From: Streptomyces cyaneofuscatus
GTDB taxonomy: Bacteria > Actinomycetota > Actinomycetes > Streptomycetales > Streptomycetaceae
DNA: 64,000 bases
Direction: 5' to 3'
NCBI RefSeq assembly: GCF_000718135.1
Contig: NZ_JOEM01000008.1
Span: 248,001-312,000 of the forward strand
Positions 47,364 through 55,576 of this stretch are shown here, one piece after another (position 1 is the stretch's first letter; each line of letters begins with the position of its first letter). The position numbers and the translations under genes are program-made. The notes under the pieces were generated by a model. That model was not told the origin of the DNA. It made no database searches and saw only the letters and a list, made by a program, of their open reading frames with translations.

Positions 47364-47378
47364 TGAAAATCATGTTCA
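47364..47378. promoter_or_regulatory. Zur box between divergent aztB and aztA
   Basis: TGAAAATCATGTTCA matches the actinobacterial Zur consensus TGAAAATGATTTTCA at 13 of 15 positions. It overlaps TACAAT (47359-47364), a -10 for aztA whose leaderless ATG would be 47372, and covers the upstream promoter region of aztB (TAGTGT at 47355-47360, reverse). Zinc-loaded Zur here would shut both directions. Confidence 0.8.
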
Positions 47379-48109
47379 ACAAACCGCGCCTCTCGCCCAC
47401 CCCGGCCCTCGATCGGACCGTCGCGCTCCGCTTCTCGGAGCTGTGCGCCGGCTATCCGGGGCGCCCCGTTCTCCAGCAAGTCAGCGGAGAAATAACTAAG
47501 TTGGCCACGACGGCACTCGTCGGCCCGAACGGCAGCGGCAAGTCGACCCTGCTCGGCGTGTTCGCCGGTGTGATCAAGCCGACATCCGGGGACCTCTTCC
47601 GTAGCGGTGACCGCCAGCCCGCCTTCGTGCCGCAGCGCGGGGCGGTCGGTGACACGCTTCCTCTCACCGTTCGGCAGACCGTGGAGATGGGGCGCTGGGG
47701 CGAGCGCGGCCCGTGGCGCCGGCTCACCGCACGGGACCACGCGGCCGTGGACGCGGCCCTCGACCGGCTCGGCATCGGCGACCTCGCCTCACGCCAACTG
47801 GGCGAGCTGTCAGGCGGGCAGCGTCAACGCGCCCTCATCGCCCAGGGGCTCGCGCAGGAGTCGGACCTCCTCCTCCTCGATGAGCCGACCACCGGCCTGG
47901 ACCCGGAGGCCAGGGACCGGATCGGAGCGCTGCTGGCGGCGCTCGTCGCCGACGGGGTGACGATCGTCCAAGCCACGCATGATCTCGCGGCGGCGCGCGC
48001 GGCGGACGCCTGCCTCCTGCTCCAGAACGGCCGCCTCACCCGGCAGGGACGACCGGACCAGGTCCTCACGACGACGTCGTCGCCGACCCGGATCCGGCAG
48101 GCGCTCTGA
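47372..48109 (+). CDS. aztA: Zinc ABC transporter ATP-binding protein
   Basis: A 245-residue ATPase. Walker A is GPNGSGKST, the Q-loop FVPQRG, the signature LSGGQRQRALIAQ, Walker B LLLLDEPTTGLD and the switch His QATHDL. I prefer the ATG at 47372 because TACAAT stands exactly seven bases upstream; ATG 47363 would add MKI. The segment GEITKLATT uses AT-rich and rare codons (ATA, ACT, TTG), unusual for the region. The stop lies next to the break point of a truncated sigma gene. Confidence 0.93.
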   Translation: MFNKPRLSPTPALDRTVALRFSELCAGYPGRPVLQQVSGEITKLATTALVGPNGSGKSTLLGVFAGVIKPTSGDLFRSGDRQPAFVPQRGAVGDTLPLTVRQTVEMGRWGERGPWRRLTARDHAAVDAALDRLGIGDLASRQLGELSGGQRQRALIAQGLAQESDLLLLDEPTTGLDPEARDRIGALLAALVADGVTIVQATHDLAAARAADACLLLQNGRLTRQGRPDQVLTTTSSPTRIRQAL

Positions 48110-48112
48110 GGA

Positions 48113-48415
48113 GCCAGTTTCGAAGGTGTGATCGCGGAAGTGCCGCTTCAGCTCGCCGACGACCGTCGGAACCGCGTATGTCTCGAAGGCCGTGGCGCGT
48201 AACGGGTCGAAGCGGTCCACCGCCTTGACGAGGCCGATGGCAGCCACCTGCCGCAGATCGTCCATCGTCTCGCCGCGGTCACGGAACCGGGAGGCGATCC
48301 GATGAGCCATCGGCAGCCACGTACAGATCACCTCGGCGCGCAGCCTGTCCCGCTCGCGTCCGGCAGGCAGGCAGGTCACGCAGCGTCTCGAAGGCCTGCT
48401 GGGCGGCCGGTGCGT
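48113..48415 (-). pseudogene. Broken SigB/SigF-family sigma factor gene
   Basis: The reverse strand encodes sigma region 1.2-2 residues: AAQQAFETLRDLPA in one frame, then GRERDRLRAEV, LPMAHRIASRFRDRG, DDLRQVAAIGLVKAVDRFDP and VPTVVGELKRHFRDHT in another. The frame change is explained by a third copy of a 4-base repeat (GGCA at 48362-48375); two copies would restore LPAGRERDRLR. Homology stops right after HFRDHT, where paralogues continue WAVHVPRR, about 15 bases from the aztA stop. So the gene carries both a frameshift and a 3' truncation, probably at the junction where the azt genes arrived. Confidence 0.85.
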
Positions 48416-48954
48416 CTACCGCACGCCGTCCGTGGCCGGGATGCAGCCTGCATGTGCCTTCTCTCCTCGCCGACGATGGGGTGGACCACCGTGGGAGTAC
48501 GTGGCGCCGGTCGGACAGGGCCACCCGGGGTTTCCACGGGCGCGCCTCCTGTCCGAAGCACGTAGCCCGCGTGCCCGTGCGCACAAGGTCCAAACGCCTC
48601 GCTCCCAGTAAACCCGTGAGCCCCGGCCTCGGCAGCCGGAGACGAGCGGTGGCGAGCGCCCGGGCTCCAGCGGCCTCGACGTGCCGACGTTGTCCTGACC
48701 GGGCCGTGACTTCGGCGCCTCCGCGACTTCCTCGGTCGGCACGCGTTTGATCTGGGGATTCGGGGAACTCAGAGGGCTCGGGCCGGAACGCAGAACGGCT
48801 CCTTCACGCCACCGATCCAGCCAACCACCCGCCGATCACGGGCGGACAAGCACGAATCAGCCCTGACGTGGACTTCACCGTACGGTGCCGGGCACGGCGC
48901 TCCTGCCGTCCACGGGCCAGGCGGATGCGGGCATGACCGAACGAGGAGATCATC
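48416..48954. other. Intergenic region before the glycosyltransferase operon
   Basis: About 540 bases without a supportable gene. The left part may hold the unrecognisable 5' end of the broken sigma gene. The right part must contain the promoter of the glycosyltransferase operon; a GAGGAG ribosome-binding site stands before the GTG at 48955. Confidence 0.5.
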
Positions 48955-50124
48955 GTGGCCGAGCCAATGGCCGACCGCCGTCCGAGCGAATCACCGCTCC
49001 GAACGACCAGCACTCACCGCGACGCGGAGGCGGTGCGCAGCCATGCCGCCGGACAGACGTCCGGGTCCGGCGGCACCATCCGGATCGCGTCGGTCCCGGC
49101 CAACCACGTCTACGTACGCCACCTGTCCCCGCCCGAAGGCGACCGGGTCACCCGGCTCGACGACCCCCGCCCCTGCGGCGCTCCGAGCGGTTCCCAGCAG
49201 TGGTGGCCGCCGGTCATGCTGGACCCGGGCTGGGTGGACGAGCACGCCGACGCCTTCGACGTGTTCCACCTGCACTTCGGCTTCGACGCACAGACGCCCG
49301 AGGCGTTGAAGGAGCTCCTCGCGGCTCTGCGCAGGAACGGGAAGCCGCTGGTCTACACCGTCCATGACCTGGTCAACCCGCACCACGTCGACGAAGGCGA
49401 GCACCGGGCGCAGCTGGACGTGCTCATCCCCGGAGCGGACCGGCTCATCACGCTCACCCCGGGTGCCGCGCAGGAGATCGCCGCGCGGTGGGGTCGCACC
49501 GCCACTGTCCTGCCGCATCCGCACGTCGTCGAACCTGACGGACTGGTGCGCCCGCGGCCCGGCCACGACGCGTTCACGGTCGGGCTCCATGCCAAGAGCA
49601 TCCGGCCCAACATGGACCCCCTTCCGGTGGTCCGCGTACTCGCCGATGTCCTGCCGGAGCTCCCCGGCGCAGTGCTCCGCGTCGACTGCCACCCCGACGT
49701 CGACGACCCGGCGAGCCACTGGTACGCGCCCGGCGTGCTCGACGAACTGCGCGGGATGAGCCGCGAGGGCCGGCTGGAGCTCAGCGTGCACGACTACTTC
49801 GACGACGACGCGTTGTGGGACTACCTGATCGGCCTGGACGTGTCCGTACTGCCCTACCGTTTCGGCACCCACTCCGGGTGGCTGGAGGCATGCTACGACC
49901 TCGGCACCACCGTCCTCGCGCCCTCCTGCGGGTTCTACGCGCAGCAGCGCCCGTGCCTCACCTACGGACACGACCGGCAGGGCCTGGATGCGGAGTCCCT
50001 GCGCGAGGCCGTGCGTACGGCCTACGAGGAGCGTCCCGTCCGGCGTGCCGACCCGGTGGAGCGCGGCGCCGAACGCTTCCGGATCGCCCGGGCCCACGAA
50101 GTGCTCTACGCGGGTCTCCTGTGA
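48955..50124 (+). CDS. Glycosyltransferase (GT-B, GT1/GT4 type)
   Basis: A 389-residue GT-B glycosyltransferase without signal peptide. The N-terminal half has FHLHFGFDAQTPEALKELLA and PLVYTVHDLVNPHHV. The C-terminal half has FTVGLHAKSIRPNMDPLPVV and the donor-site region DVSVLPYRFGTHSGWLEACY followed by GTTVLAPSCGFYAQQ, with the acidic E expected for family 4. The GTG at 48955 follows GAGGAG. It is first in a four-gene operon in which every junction overlaps. Sugar donor and acceptor are unknown. Confidence 0.85.
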   Translation: MAEPMADRRPSESPLRTTSTHRDAEAVRSHAAGQTSGSGGTIRIASVPANHVYVRHLSPPEGDRVTRLDDPRPCGAPSGSQQWWPPVMLDPGWVDEHADAFDVFHLHFGFDAQTPEALKELLAALRRNGKPLVYTVHDLVNPHHVDEGEHRAQLDVLIPGADRLITLTPGAAQEIAARWGRTATVLPHPHVVEPDGLVRPRPGHDAFTVGLHAKSIRPNMDPLPVVRVLADVLPELPGAVLRVDCHPDVDDPASHWYAPGVLDELRGMSREGRLELSVHDYFDDDALWDYLIGLDVSVLPYRFGTHSGWLEACYDLGTTVLAPSCGFYAQQRPCLTYGHDRQGLDAESLREAVRTAYEERPVRRADPVERGAERFRIARAHEVLYAGLL

Positions 50125-51206
50125 CCGGCGCCCAGCGGCCCACGGCTCCCTTGCGCATCGCCCTGATCGCGTCCGCCAGGCACCCGATCGCCGAGCCGTT
50201 CGCCGGTGGTCTGGAGGCCCACACCTGGACGCTCTCCACGGCCCTGCGGTCCCGCGGTCACGAGGTCACCGTCTTCGCGGGGCCGGGGTCCGATCCGGAG
50301 CTGGGCGTGGTCGAGATGCCGTTGCGACCGGTTCGGATCAGTGAGAGCGCCCGCCGGGACACGAGCATGGTGGCGGCACCGTGGCTGGAGGAGCATCACG
50401 CCTACCTCCAGCTGATGCTCGATCTGGCGCGGGAGCCTTCGCGCTACGACCTCGTGCACAACAACAGCCTGAACTACCTGCCCGTGGCGATGGCCCCGGC
50501 GCTCCCCGTCCCGGTCGTCACCACGCTGCACACCCCGCCCACGCCCTGGATCGAATCAGCCATCCAGACCGCACCGCACTGCCCGGTGCACTTCAGCGCG
50601 GTCAGCTCCCACACCGCCGCCGCCTGGCGCCACATCGTCCCCACGGCCACCGTCGTCCACAACGGCATCGACACTCGGCGCTGGCAACCCGGACCCGGCG
50701 GGGACGACCTGGTCTGGTCGGGCCGGATCGTTCCGGAGAAGGGCGCACACCTGGCGATAGAAGCCGCGGAGCAGTCCGGCCGAGGGCTGCGGATCGCGGG
50801 GCCGGTGGGAGACACCGAGTACTTCGAGGCGTACGTCCGCCCCCGGCTCAGCCGCACCGTCACCTACGAAGGCCACCTCCACCAACCGGACCTGTGCAAG
50901 CTGGTCGGCTCCTCGGCGGCCGCAGTCGTGACCCCGTGCTGGGACGAACCGTACGGACTGGTGGTGGCGGAGGCCCTGGCCTGCGGTACGCCGGTCTGCG
51001 GGTTCGCCCGGGGCGCGCTGCCGGAGATCATCACGCCCGCCTGCGGACGCCTGGTACGGCCCGGCGACAGTGCGGCGCTCGCGAAAGCCGTCGAGCCCAC
51101 GATCGGCCTCTCCCGGGCCGACGCCCGCCGGCATGCGGAGGCCTTCTGCTCCATGGACGTCATGACGCGCCGCTACGAACGCTTCTACCGGTCGGTGTCG
51201 GCGTGA
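50121..51206 (+). CDS. Glycosyltransferase family 4 protein
   Basis: A 361-residue GT4 enzyme. The N-terminus has IALIASARHPIAEPFAGGLE, the glycine-rich acceptor loop of the family, and a VTTLHTPPTPWIES strand. The C-terminal half has VVHNGIDTRRW, LVWSGRIVPEKGAHLAIEAA, and the catalytic E-x7-E pattern in PCWDEPYGLVVAEALACGTP. The GTG at 50121 overlaps the previous stop (GTGA). It acts in the cytoplasm on a lipid- or nucleotide-linked acceptor. Confidence 0.9.
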   Translation: MTGAQRPTAPLRIALIASARHPIAEPFAGGLEAHTWTLSTALRSRGHEVTVFAGPGSDPELGVVEMPLRPVRISESARRDTSMVAAPWLEEHHAYLQLMLDLAREPSRYDLVHNNSLNYLPVAMAPALPVPVVTTLHTPPTPWIESAIQTAPHCPVHFSAVSSHTAAAWRHIVPTATVVHNGIDTRRWQPGPGGDDLVWSGRIVPEKGAHLAIEAAEQSGRGLRIAGPVGDTEYFEAYVRPRLSRTVTYEGHLHQPDLCKLVGSSAAAVVTPCWDEPYGLVVAEALACGTPVCGFARGALPEIITPACGRLVRPGDSAALAKAVEPTIGLSRADARRHAEAFCSMDVMTRRYERFYRSVSA

Positions 51207-52225
51207 TCGGCTACTACGTACACCATCAGGGCAACGGCCATCTCCACCGCGCTCGCTCCATCGCCGCCCACTGCCCCCTCACCGTGACCGGACTCTCCTC
51301 CCTGCCCGCGCCCGACGGCTGGCCCGGCCCCTGGGTCCGCCTGCCGAGGGACGACGCCGGCGACCCGACCGCCTTCGGTGACGTGACGGCGGGCGGGCGG
51401 CTGCACTGGGCACCGGTCCTGCACACGGGGCTGCGTGGGCGCATGGCACGGATCGCCGAGTGGATCGCGGCGACGTCACCGGCGCTCCTGGTCTCCGACG
51501 TCTCCGTGGAAGTGGCCCTGCTCGCGCGGCTCCTGGGGACACCGACGGCGGTCGTGGCCATGCGCGGCGAGCGCACCGACCCACCGCACCGGATGGCCTA
51601 CGACCTGGCCGAACTCCTTCTGGCGCCGTGGCCGTCAACGCTGCCGGAGCCCGGTTGGCCGCGGCACTGGCGGGCGAAGACGGTGCACACCGGAGCGTTC
51701 TCCCGGTTCGACGGCCGCTCCCCCGCACCCGCGCACGAGCCGGCGGACAGCCCGCGCCTCCGGCGGGTTCTGCTGCTCATGGGCTCGGGCGGCCGCGACA
51801 TCTCCACCACCGAGGTCGCGGCGGCGCGGGCCGCCAGCCCCGGCTGGCGGTGGACGACGCTGGGCGGCCCGGACGGCCGGTGGTCGGCCGACCCCTGGCC
51901 CGCGCTGTGCGCGGCGGACGTCGTGGTCACCCACGCCGGCCAGAACGCCCTCGCCGAATGCGCCGCGGCACGCCGCCCGGCGGTGGTGGTGCCGCAGGAG
52001 CGCCCGTTCGGCGAGCAGGCGGCCACCGGACGCGCCCTCACCCGCGGACGGCTGGCGGTCGTCGCCGCCCGGTGGCCTCAGGCCCACGACTGGGCAGCGC
52101 TCCTCGAACAGGCCCGCGTCCACGGCGGTGAACGCTGGTCGCAGTGGGCGCCCGGTGACGGCGCCGTCCGCGCCGCCCGCGCCTTGGCCGACGCCGCGTC
52201 CGCGTACCAGGGGAGGGCTCGGTGA
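51203..52225 (+). CDS. MurG/GT28-like glycosyltransferase
   Basis: A 340-residue protein starting VIGYYVHHQGNGHLHRARSI, the GxGH loop of the GT28/MurG type. The second domain has LLLMGSGGRDISTTEVAAAR and the donor site VVVTHAGQNALAECAAARRP followed by VVVPQERPFGEQAATGRAL, close to the THAGxNT motif of UDP-sugar transferases. The GTG at 51203 overlaps the previous stop. It is part of the four-gene glycosyltransferase operon. Confidence 0.82.
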   Translation: MIGYYVHHQGNGHLHRARSIAAHCPLTVTGLSSLPAPDGWPGPWVRLPRDDAGDPTAFGDVTAGGRLHWAPVLHTGLRGRMARIAEWIAATSPALLVSDVSVEVALLARLLGTPTAVVAMRGERTDPPHRMAYDLAELLLAPWPSTLPEPGWPRHWRAKTVHTGAFSRFDGRSPAPAHEPADSPRLRRVLLLMGSGGRDISTTEVAAARAASPGWRWTTLGGPDGRWSADPWPALCAADVVVTHAGQNALAECAAARRPAVVVPQERPFGEQAATGRALTRGRLAVVAARWPQAHDWAALLEQARVHGGERWSQWAPGDGAVRAARALADAASAYQGRAR

Positions 52226-53079
52226 TGCGTACCGCGGTGATCACTCCGGCCGCCGGACGGCACCGGCACCTGGCGCTGCAACACCGTGGCCTCGCTGCCG
52301 GTTCGCACGCTCCGGAGCAGTACGTGGTCGTCGCGATGGACGATCCGGACCTCGGCGCGGTACTCGCCGGGCGGGAGCCTGCCGCGAGGGTCGTCGACTG
52401 CCCGGTGAAGAACGGGAACCTGCCGCTGGCCCGCGCCCGGAACCTCGGCGCCGCCCGCGCCTTGGAGCACGGTGCCGAACTCCTGGTCTTCCTGGACGTC
52501 GACTGCGTACCGGGCGAACAGCTGCTGGAACGCTACCGGCAGGTCGCCCTGGACACCGAGCACCGGCGCTCCCTGCTCTGCGGCACCGTCTCCTACCTGC
52601 CGCCGCCGGGCCCGTACGGCTACCGGCTGGCCGAACTGCCCACGCTCGCCGAGCCCCACCCCGGCCGGCCGGCTCCGGCGGCCGGGGAGCTCCACCGGGG
52701 CGAGGACTACGCGCTGTTCTGGTCCTTGTCCTTCGCCGTGACGGCCGAGACCTGGCGCACCATCGGCGGGTTCTGCGAGGAGTACGAAGGGTACGGCGGC
52801 GAGGACACCGACTACGGCCAACGGGCCCGCGCGGCAGGTGTCCCGCTCACCTGGGTCGGCGGCGCCCCGGCCTTCCACCAGCACCACCCGGTCTCCGACC
52901 CGCCGGTGGCGCACCTGCGGGACATCCTGCGCAACGCCGAGACCTTCCACCGCCGATGGGGCTGGTGGCCGATGACCGACCGGCTCCACGCCTTCGCCGA
53001 ACGCGGACTCGCCCACCAGGACCGCGCCACCGGACGCTGGCTCCTCGGTCCGGACCGGACACCTCAGCGACCACGTTGA
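52222..53079 (+). CDS. Glycosyltransferase family 2 protein (galactosyltransferase-like)
   Basis: A 285-residue GT-A enzyme. It has the start VITPAAGRHRHLALQHRGLA, the NLPLARARNLGAARALEHGA region, a DxD in LVFLDVDCVPGEQLLERY, and the C-terminal GGFCEEYEGYGGEDTDYGQR acceptor/catalytic motif typical of galactosyltransferase-like GT2 (Glyco_transf_7C). GTG 52222 or ATG 52225 may start translation; both overlap the previous stop. A decayed fragment of a relative lies at 57896-58062. Catalase follows after 39 bases and may share the transcript. Confidence 0.9.
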   Translation: MMRTAVITPAAGRHRHLALQHRGLAAGSHAPEQYVVVAMDDPDLGAVLAGREPAARVVDCPVKNGNLPLARARNLGAARALEHGAELLVFLDVDCVPGEQLLERYRQVALDTEHRRSLLCGTVSYLPPPGPYGYRLAELPTLAEPHPGRPAPAAGELHRGEDYALFWSLSFAVTAETWRTIGGFCEEYEGYGGEDTDYGQRARAAGVPLTWVGGAPAFHQHHPVSDPPVAHLRDILRNAETFHRRWGWWPMTDRLHAFAERGLAHQDRATGRWLLGPDRTPQRPR

Positions 53080-53117
53080 GGGCTCCCGAAACACACCACG
53101 AAAAGATCGGAAACTCC

Positions 53118-55397
53118 ATGAGCGAGAAGAAGAACCCTGTGAAGGCCGCGGCCGAGAAGGTGGTCGACAAGGTCCAGGAGGCCGTCGACCCGGGCAACGA
53201 GATTCCCGGCGCGCCGGGGCCGGTGCCGCCGCCGGTGGACGAGCCGACCGAGCCGACAGGTCCGCTGCCGCCCAAGTCGGACCAGCGGGGCCCGGACACG
53301 TACAGTCCGACCGGGCAGGAGACCGGAGTCCCGCAGAAGAAGGTGGCGCAGGACGGCGCGTACCTGACGACCGCTCAGGGCGCCCGGCTGTACGACACCG
53401 ACCACTCGCTGAAGGCCGGGGCGCGGGGGCCCGTGCTGTTGCAGGACCACCACCTGCGGGAGAAGATCACGCACTTCGACCACGAGCGGATTCCGGAGCG
53501 CGTCGTCCACGCCCGGGGCGCGGCCGCCCACGGAGTGTTCCAGGCCTACGGCACAGCGGCCCCCGTGTCGAAGGCCGCCTTCCTGGCGAAGGGCGTGGAG
53601 ACACCGGTCTTCGTCCGCTTCTCCACCGTCCTCGGTTCACGCGGCTCGGCGGACACCGTGCGCGACACCCGGGGCTTCGCGACGAAGTTCTACACCGAGG
53701 AAGGCGTCTTCGACCTGGTCGGGAACAACATCCCGGTCTTCTTCATCCAGGACGCGATCAAGTTCCCCGACGTCATCCACGCCGGCAAGCCGCACCCCGA
53801 TCGGGAGATCCCGCAGGCGCAGAGCGCCCACGACACGTTCTGGGACTTCGTCACCCTTCACACCGAAGCCACGCACCACACGCTGTGGAACATGTCCGAC
53901 CGGGGCATTCCCCGTTCCTACCGGATGATGGAGGGCTTCGGCGTCCACACCTTCCGCCTCGTCAACGCCGAGGGTGACAGCACGCTGGTGAAGTTCCACT
54001 GGAAGCCTAAACTCGGCGTGCACTCCCTGGTCTGGGAGGAGGCGCAGATCGCTGCCGGAGTCGACCCCGACTTCCACCGCCGGGACCTGGCGGACGCGAT
54101 CGAGGCCGGCGCGTTCCCGCAGTGGGAGCTGGGCATTCAGACGTTCCCCGACACCCCGGAACAGAACTTCGCGGGAATCGACCTCCTCGACCCGACGAAG
54201 ATCGTGCCCGAGGAGATGGCGCCGGTCCAGCCGATCGGTCTGCTCACCCTCGACGCGAACCCGTCGAACTACTTCGCCGAAACCGAACAGGTCGCCTTCC
54301 ACCTCGGCCACCTCGTCCCCGGCATCGACGTCACCGACGACCCGCTGCTCCAGGGCCGCCTCTTCTCCTACCTCGACACCCAGCTCACCCGGCTCGGCGG
54401 CCCCAACTTCGGCCAGTTGCCGATCAACCGCACCCACGCCCCGGTCAACGACATGCTCCGCGACGGCATGCACCAGACGGCCGTCCACCGCGGGGTGGCA
54501 CCGTACCGGCCCAACTCCCTCGACGGCGGCTGCCCCTTCCTCGCCGGCGAGGACACCGGAGCGTTCGTCGAAGTGCCCGCCGAGGTCGCCGCGAGCGTCA
54601 AGGAACGCAAGGCTCCGGCCTCCTTCGACGACCACTACAGCCAGCCGCGTCTCTTCTGGCTCAGCATGACGCCCACCGAGCGCGAGCACATCATCGCCGC
54701 CTACACCTTCGAGCTCGGCAAATGCTACGAACAGGCCATCAAGGAACGGGCCCTGACCGTCCTGGCCAACATCGACAGCGAGCTCTGCGCTCAGGTCGCC
54801 GCAGGTCTCGGCCTTCCCGCACCGGCCGCCGACGCCCGGGTCACCGACCCCGCCCCCAGCCCCGCGCTCTCCCAGCTCGGCCGGACCTGGCCCCTGGACG
54901 GCCGCATCATCGGCATCATCGCCGACGCGCACGCCGACCTGGACGGCGTCAGGTCCGTACGGCAAGCAGTCCTGGACGCCGGGATGGTCCCCCTCGTCAT
55001 CGCCCCGGCCGGCGGCACCATCGGACCGGACGAGGACCCCGTCACCGTCCAGCGCACCTTCACCACCGCACGTTCCGTCGAGTTCGACGCCCTCCTCATC
55101 GCCGGCGCCCCGGCCCCCGGCGCGGACGCCTACGGAGCCCGCGACGCCAAGGTCGACGACGGCGCGGCGGTGGCCGCCGGCATCGATCCCCGGGTCCTGC
55201 TGCTGGTCGCCGAGGCGTTCCGGCACGGCAAGGCCATCGGCGCATGGGCCGATGGCCCGGAATCTCTGGAGGCCGCCGGCATCGCCTCCGACGTACCCGG
55301 CGTGGTGACCGCCGGGGATGCGGCCGCGGCCCTGGACGGCCTGGCCGACCTGCTGGCCCATCACCGAGTCTGGGAGCGGTTCACCCCGGCCGTCTGA
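53118..55397 (+). CDS. katE: Large-subunit (HPII-type) monofunctional catalase
   Basis: A 759-residue clade 2 catalase that converts hydrogen peroxide to water and oxygen. A charged N-terminal extension (about 90 residues) precedes the core. The catalytic His lies in RVVHARGAAAHG, the Asn in LVGNNIPVFF, and the heme-ligand Tyr in RLFSYLDTQL. The final 150 residues are the flavodoxin-like/DJ-1-like domain of large catalases (IIGIIADAHADLDGVRSVRQ, FDALLIAGAPAPG, AWADGPESLEAAGI). The Asp/Gly/Pro-rich stretch after residue 25 is typical of Streptomyces enzymes. Its closeness to the glycosyltransferase operon suggests stress co-regulation. Confidence 0.95.
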   Translation: MSEKKNPVKAAAEKVVDKVQEAVDPGNEIPGAPGPVPPPVDEPTEPTGPLPPKSDQRGPDTYSPTGQETGVPQKKVAQDGAYLTTAQGARLYDTDHSLKAGARGPVLLQDHHLREKITHFDHERIPERVVHARGAAAHGVFQAYGTAAPVSKAAFLAKGVETPVFVRFSTVLGSRGSADTVRDTRGFATKFYTEEGVFDLVGNNIPVFFIQDAIKFPDVIHAGKPHPDREIPQAQSAHDTFWDFVTLHTEATHHTLWNMSDRGIPRSYRMMEGFGVHTFRLVNAEGDSTLVKFHWKPKLGVHSLVWEEAQIAAGVDPDFHRRDLADAIEAGAFPQWELGIQTFPDTPEQNFAGIDLLDPTKIVPEEMAPVQPIGLLTLDANPSNYFAETEQVAFHLGHLVPGIDVTDDPLLQGRLFSYLDTQLTRLGGPNFGQLPINRTHAPVNDMLRDGMHQTAVHRGVAPYRPNSLDGGCPFLAGEDTGAFVEVPAEVAASVKERKAPASFDDHYSQPRLFWLSMTPTEREHIIAAYTFELGKCYEQAIKERALTVLANIDSELCAQVAAGLGLPAPAADARVTDPAPSPALSQLGRTWPLDGRIIGIIADAHADLDGVRSVRQAVLDAGMVPLVIAPAGGTIGPDEDPVTVQRTFTTARSVEFDALLIAGAPAPGADAYGARDAKVDDGAAVAAGIDPRVLLLVAEAFRHGKAIGAWADGPESLEAAGIASDVPGVVTAGDAAAALDGLADLLAHHRVWERFTPAV

Positions 55398-55467
55398 CGC
55401 CGGTCCCTGCGGCCTCGGGAGTCGAATCGTCCCGGGGCCCAGGGCATCGGGGGCACCGCATCGTACA

Positions 55468-55484
55468 TAGGCCGATCGGCCCTG
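55468..55484. promoter_or_regulatory. DevR/OsdR-like palindrome upstream of permease
   Basis: TAGGCCGATCGGCCCTG contains the palindrome GGCCGATCGGCC and resembles the elements at 323-339 and 2501-2516. It lies about 95 bases before the permease start. Confidence 0.3.
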
Positions 55485-55576
55485 AAAGCGGGGCCGCGCC
55501 GACGAGGACTGACGGCCGGTACGGGCATCGGAGGGATTCACCGACTGGTGGACGGTGGGCTGGGTACCCGGCGCCC

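Noticed and set aside
47810..48112. Extension of the sigma-factor fragment into aztA
   Set aside because: Residues beyond HFRDHT show no sigma similarity and are antisense to aztA.
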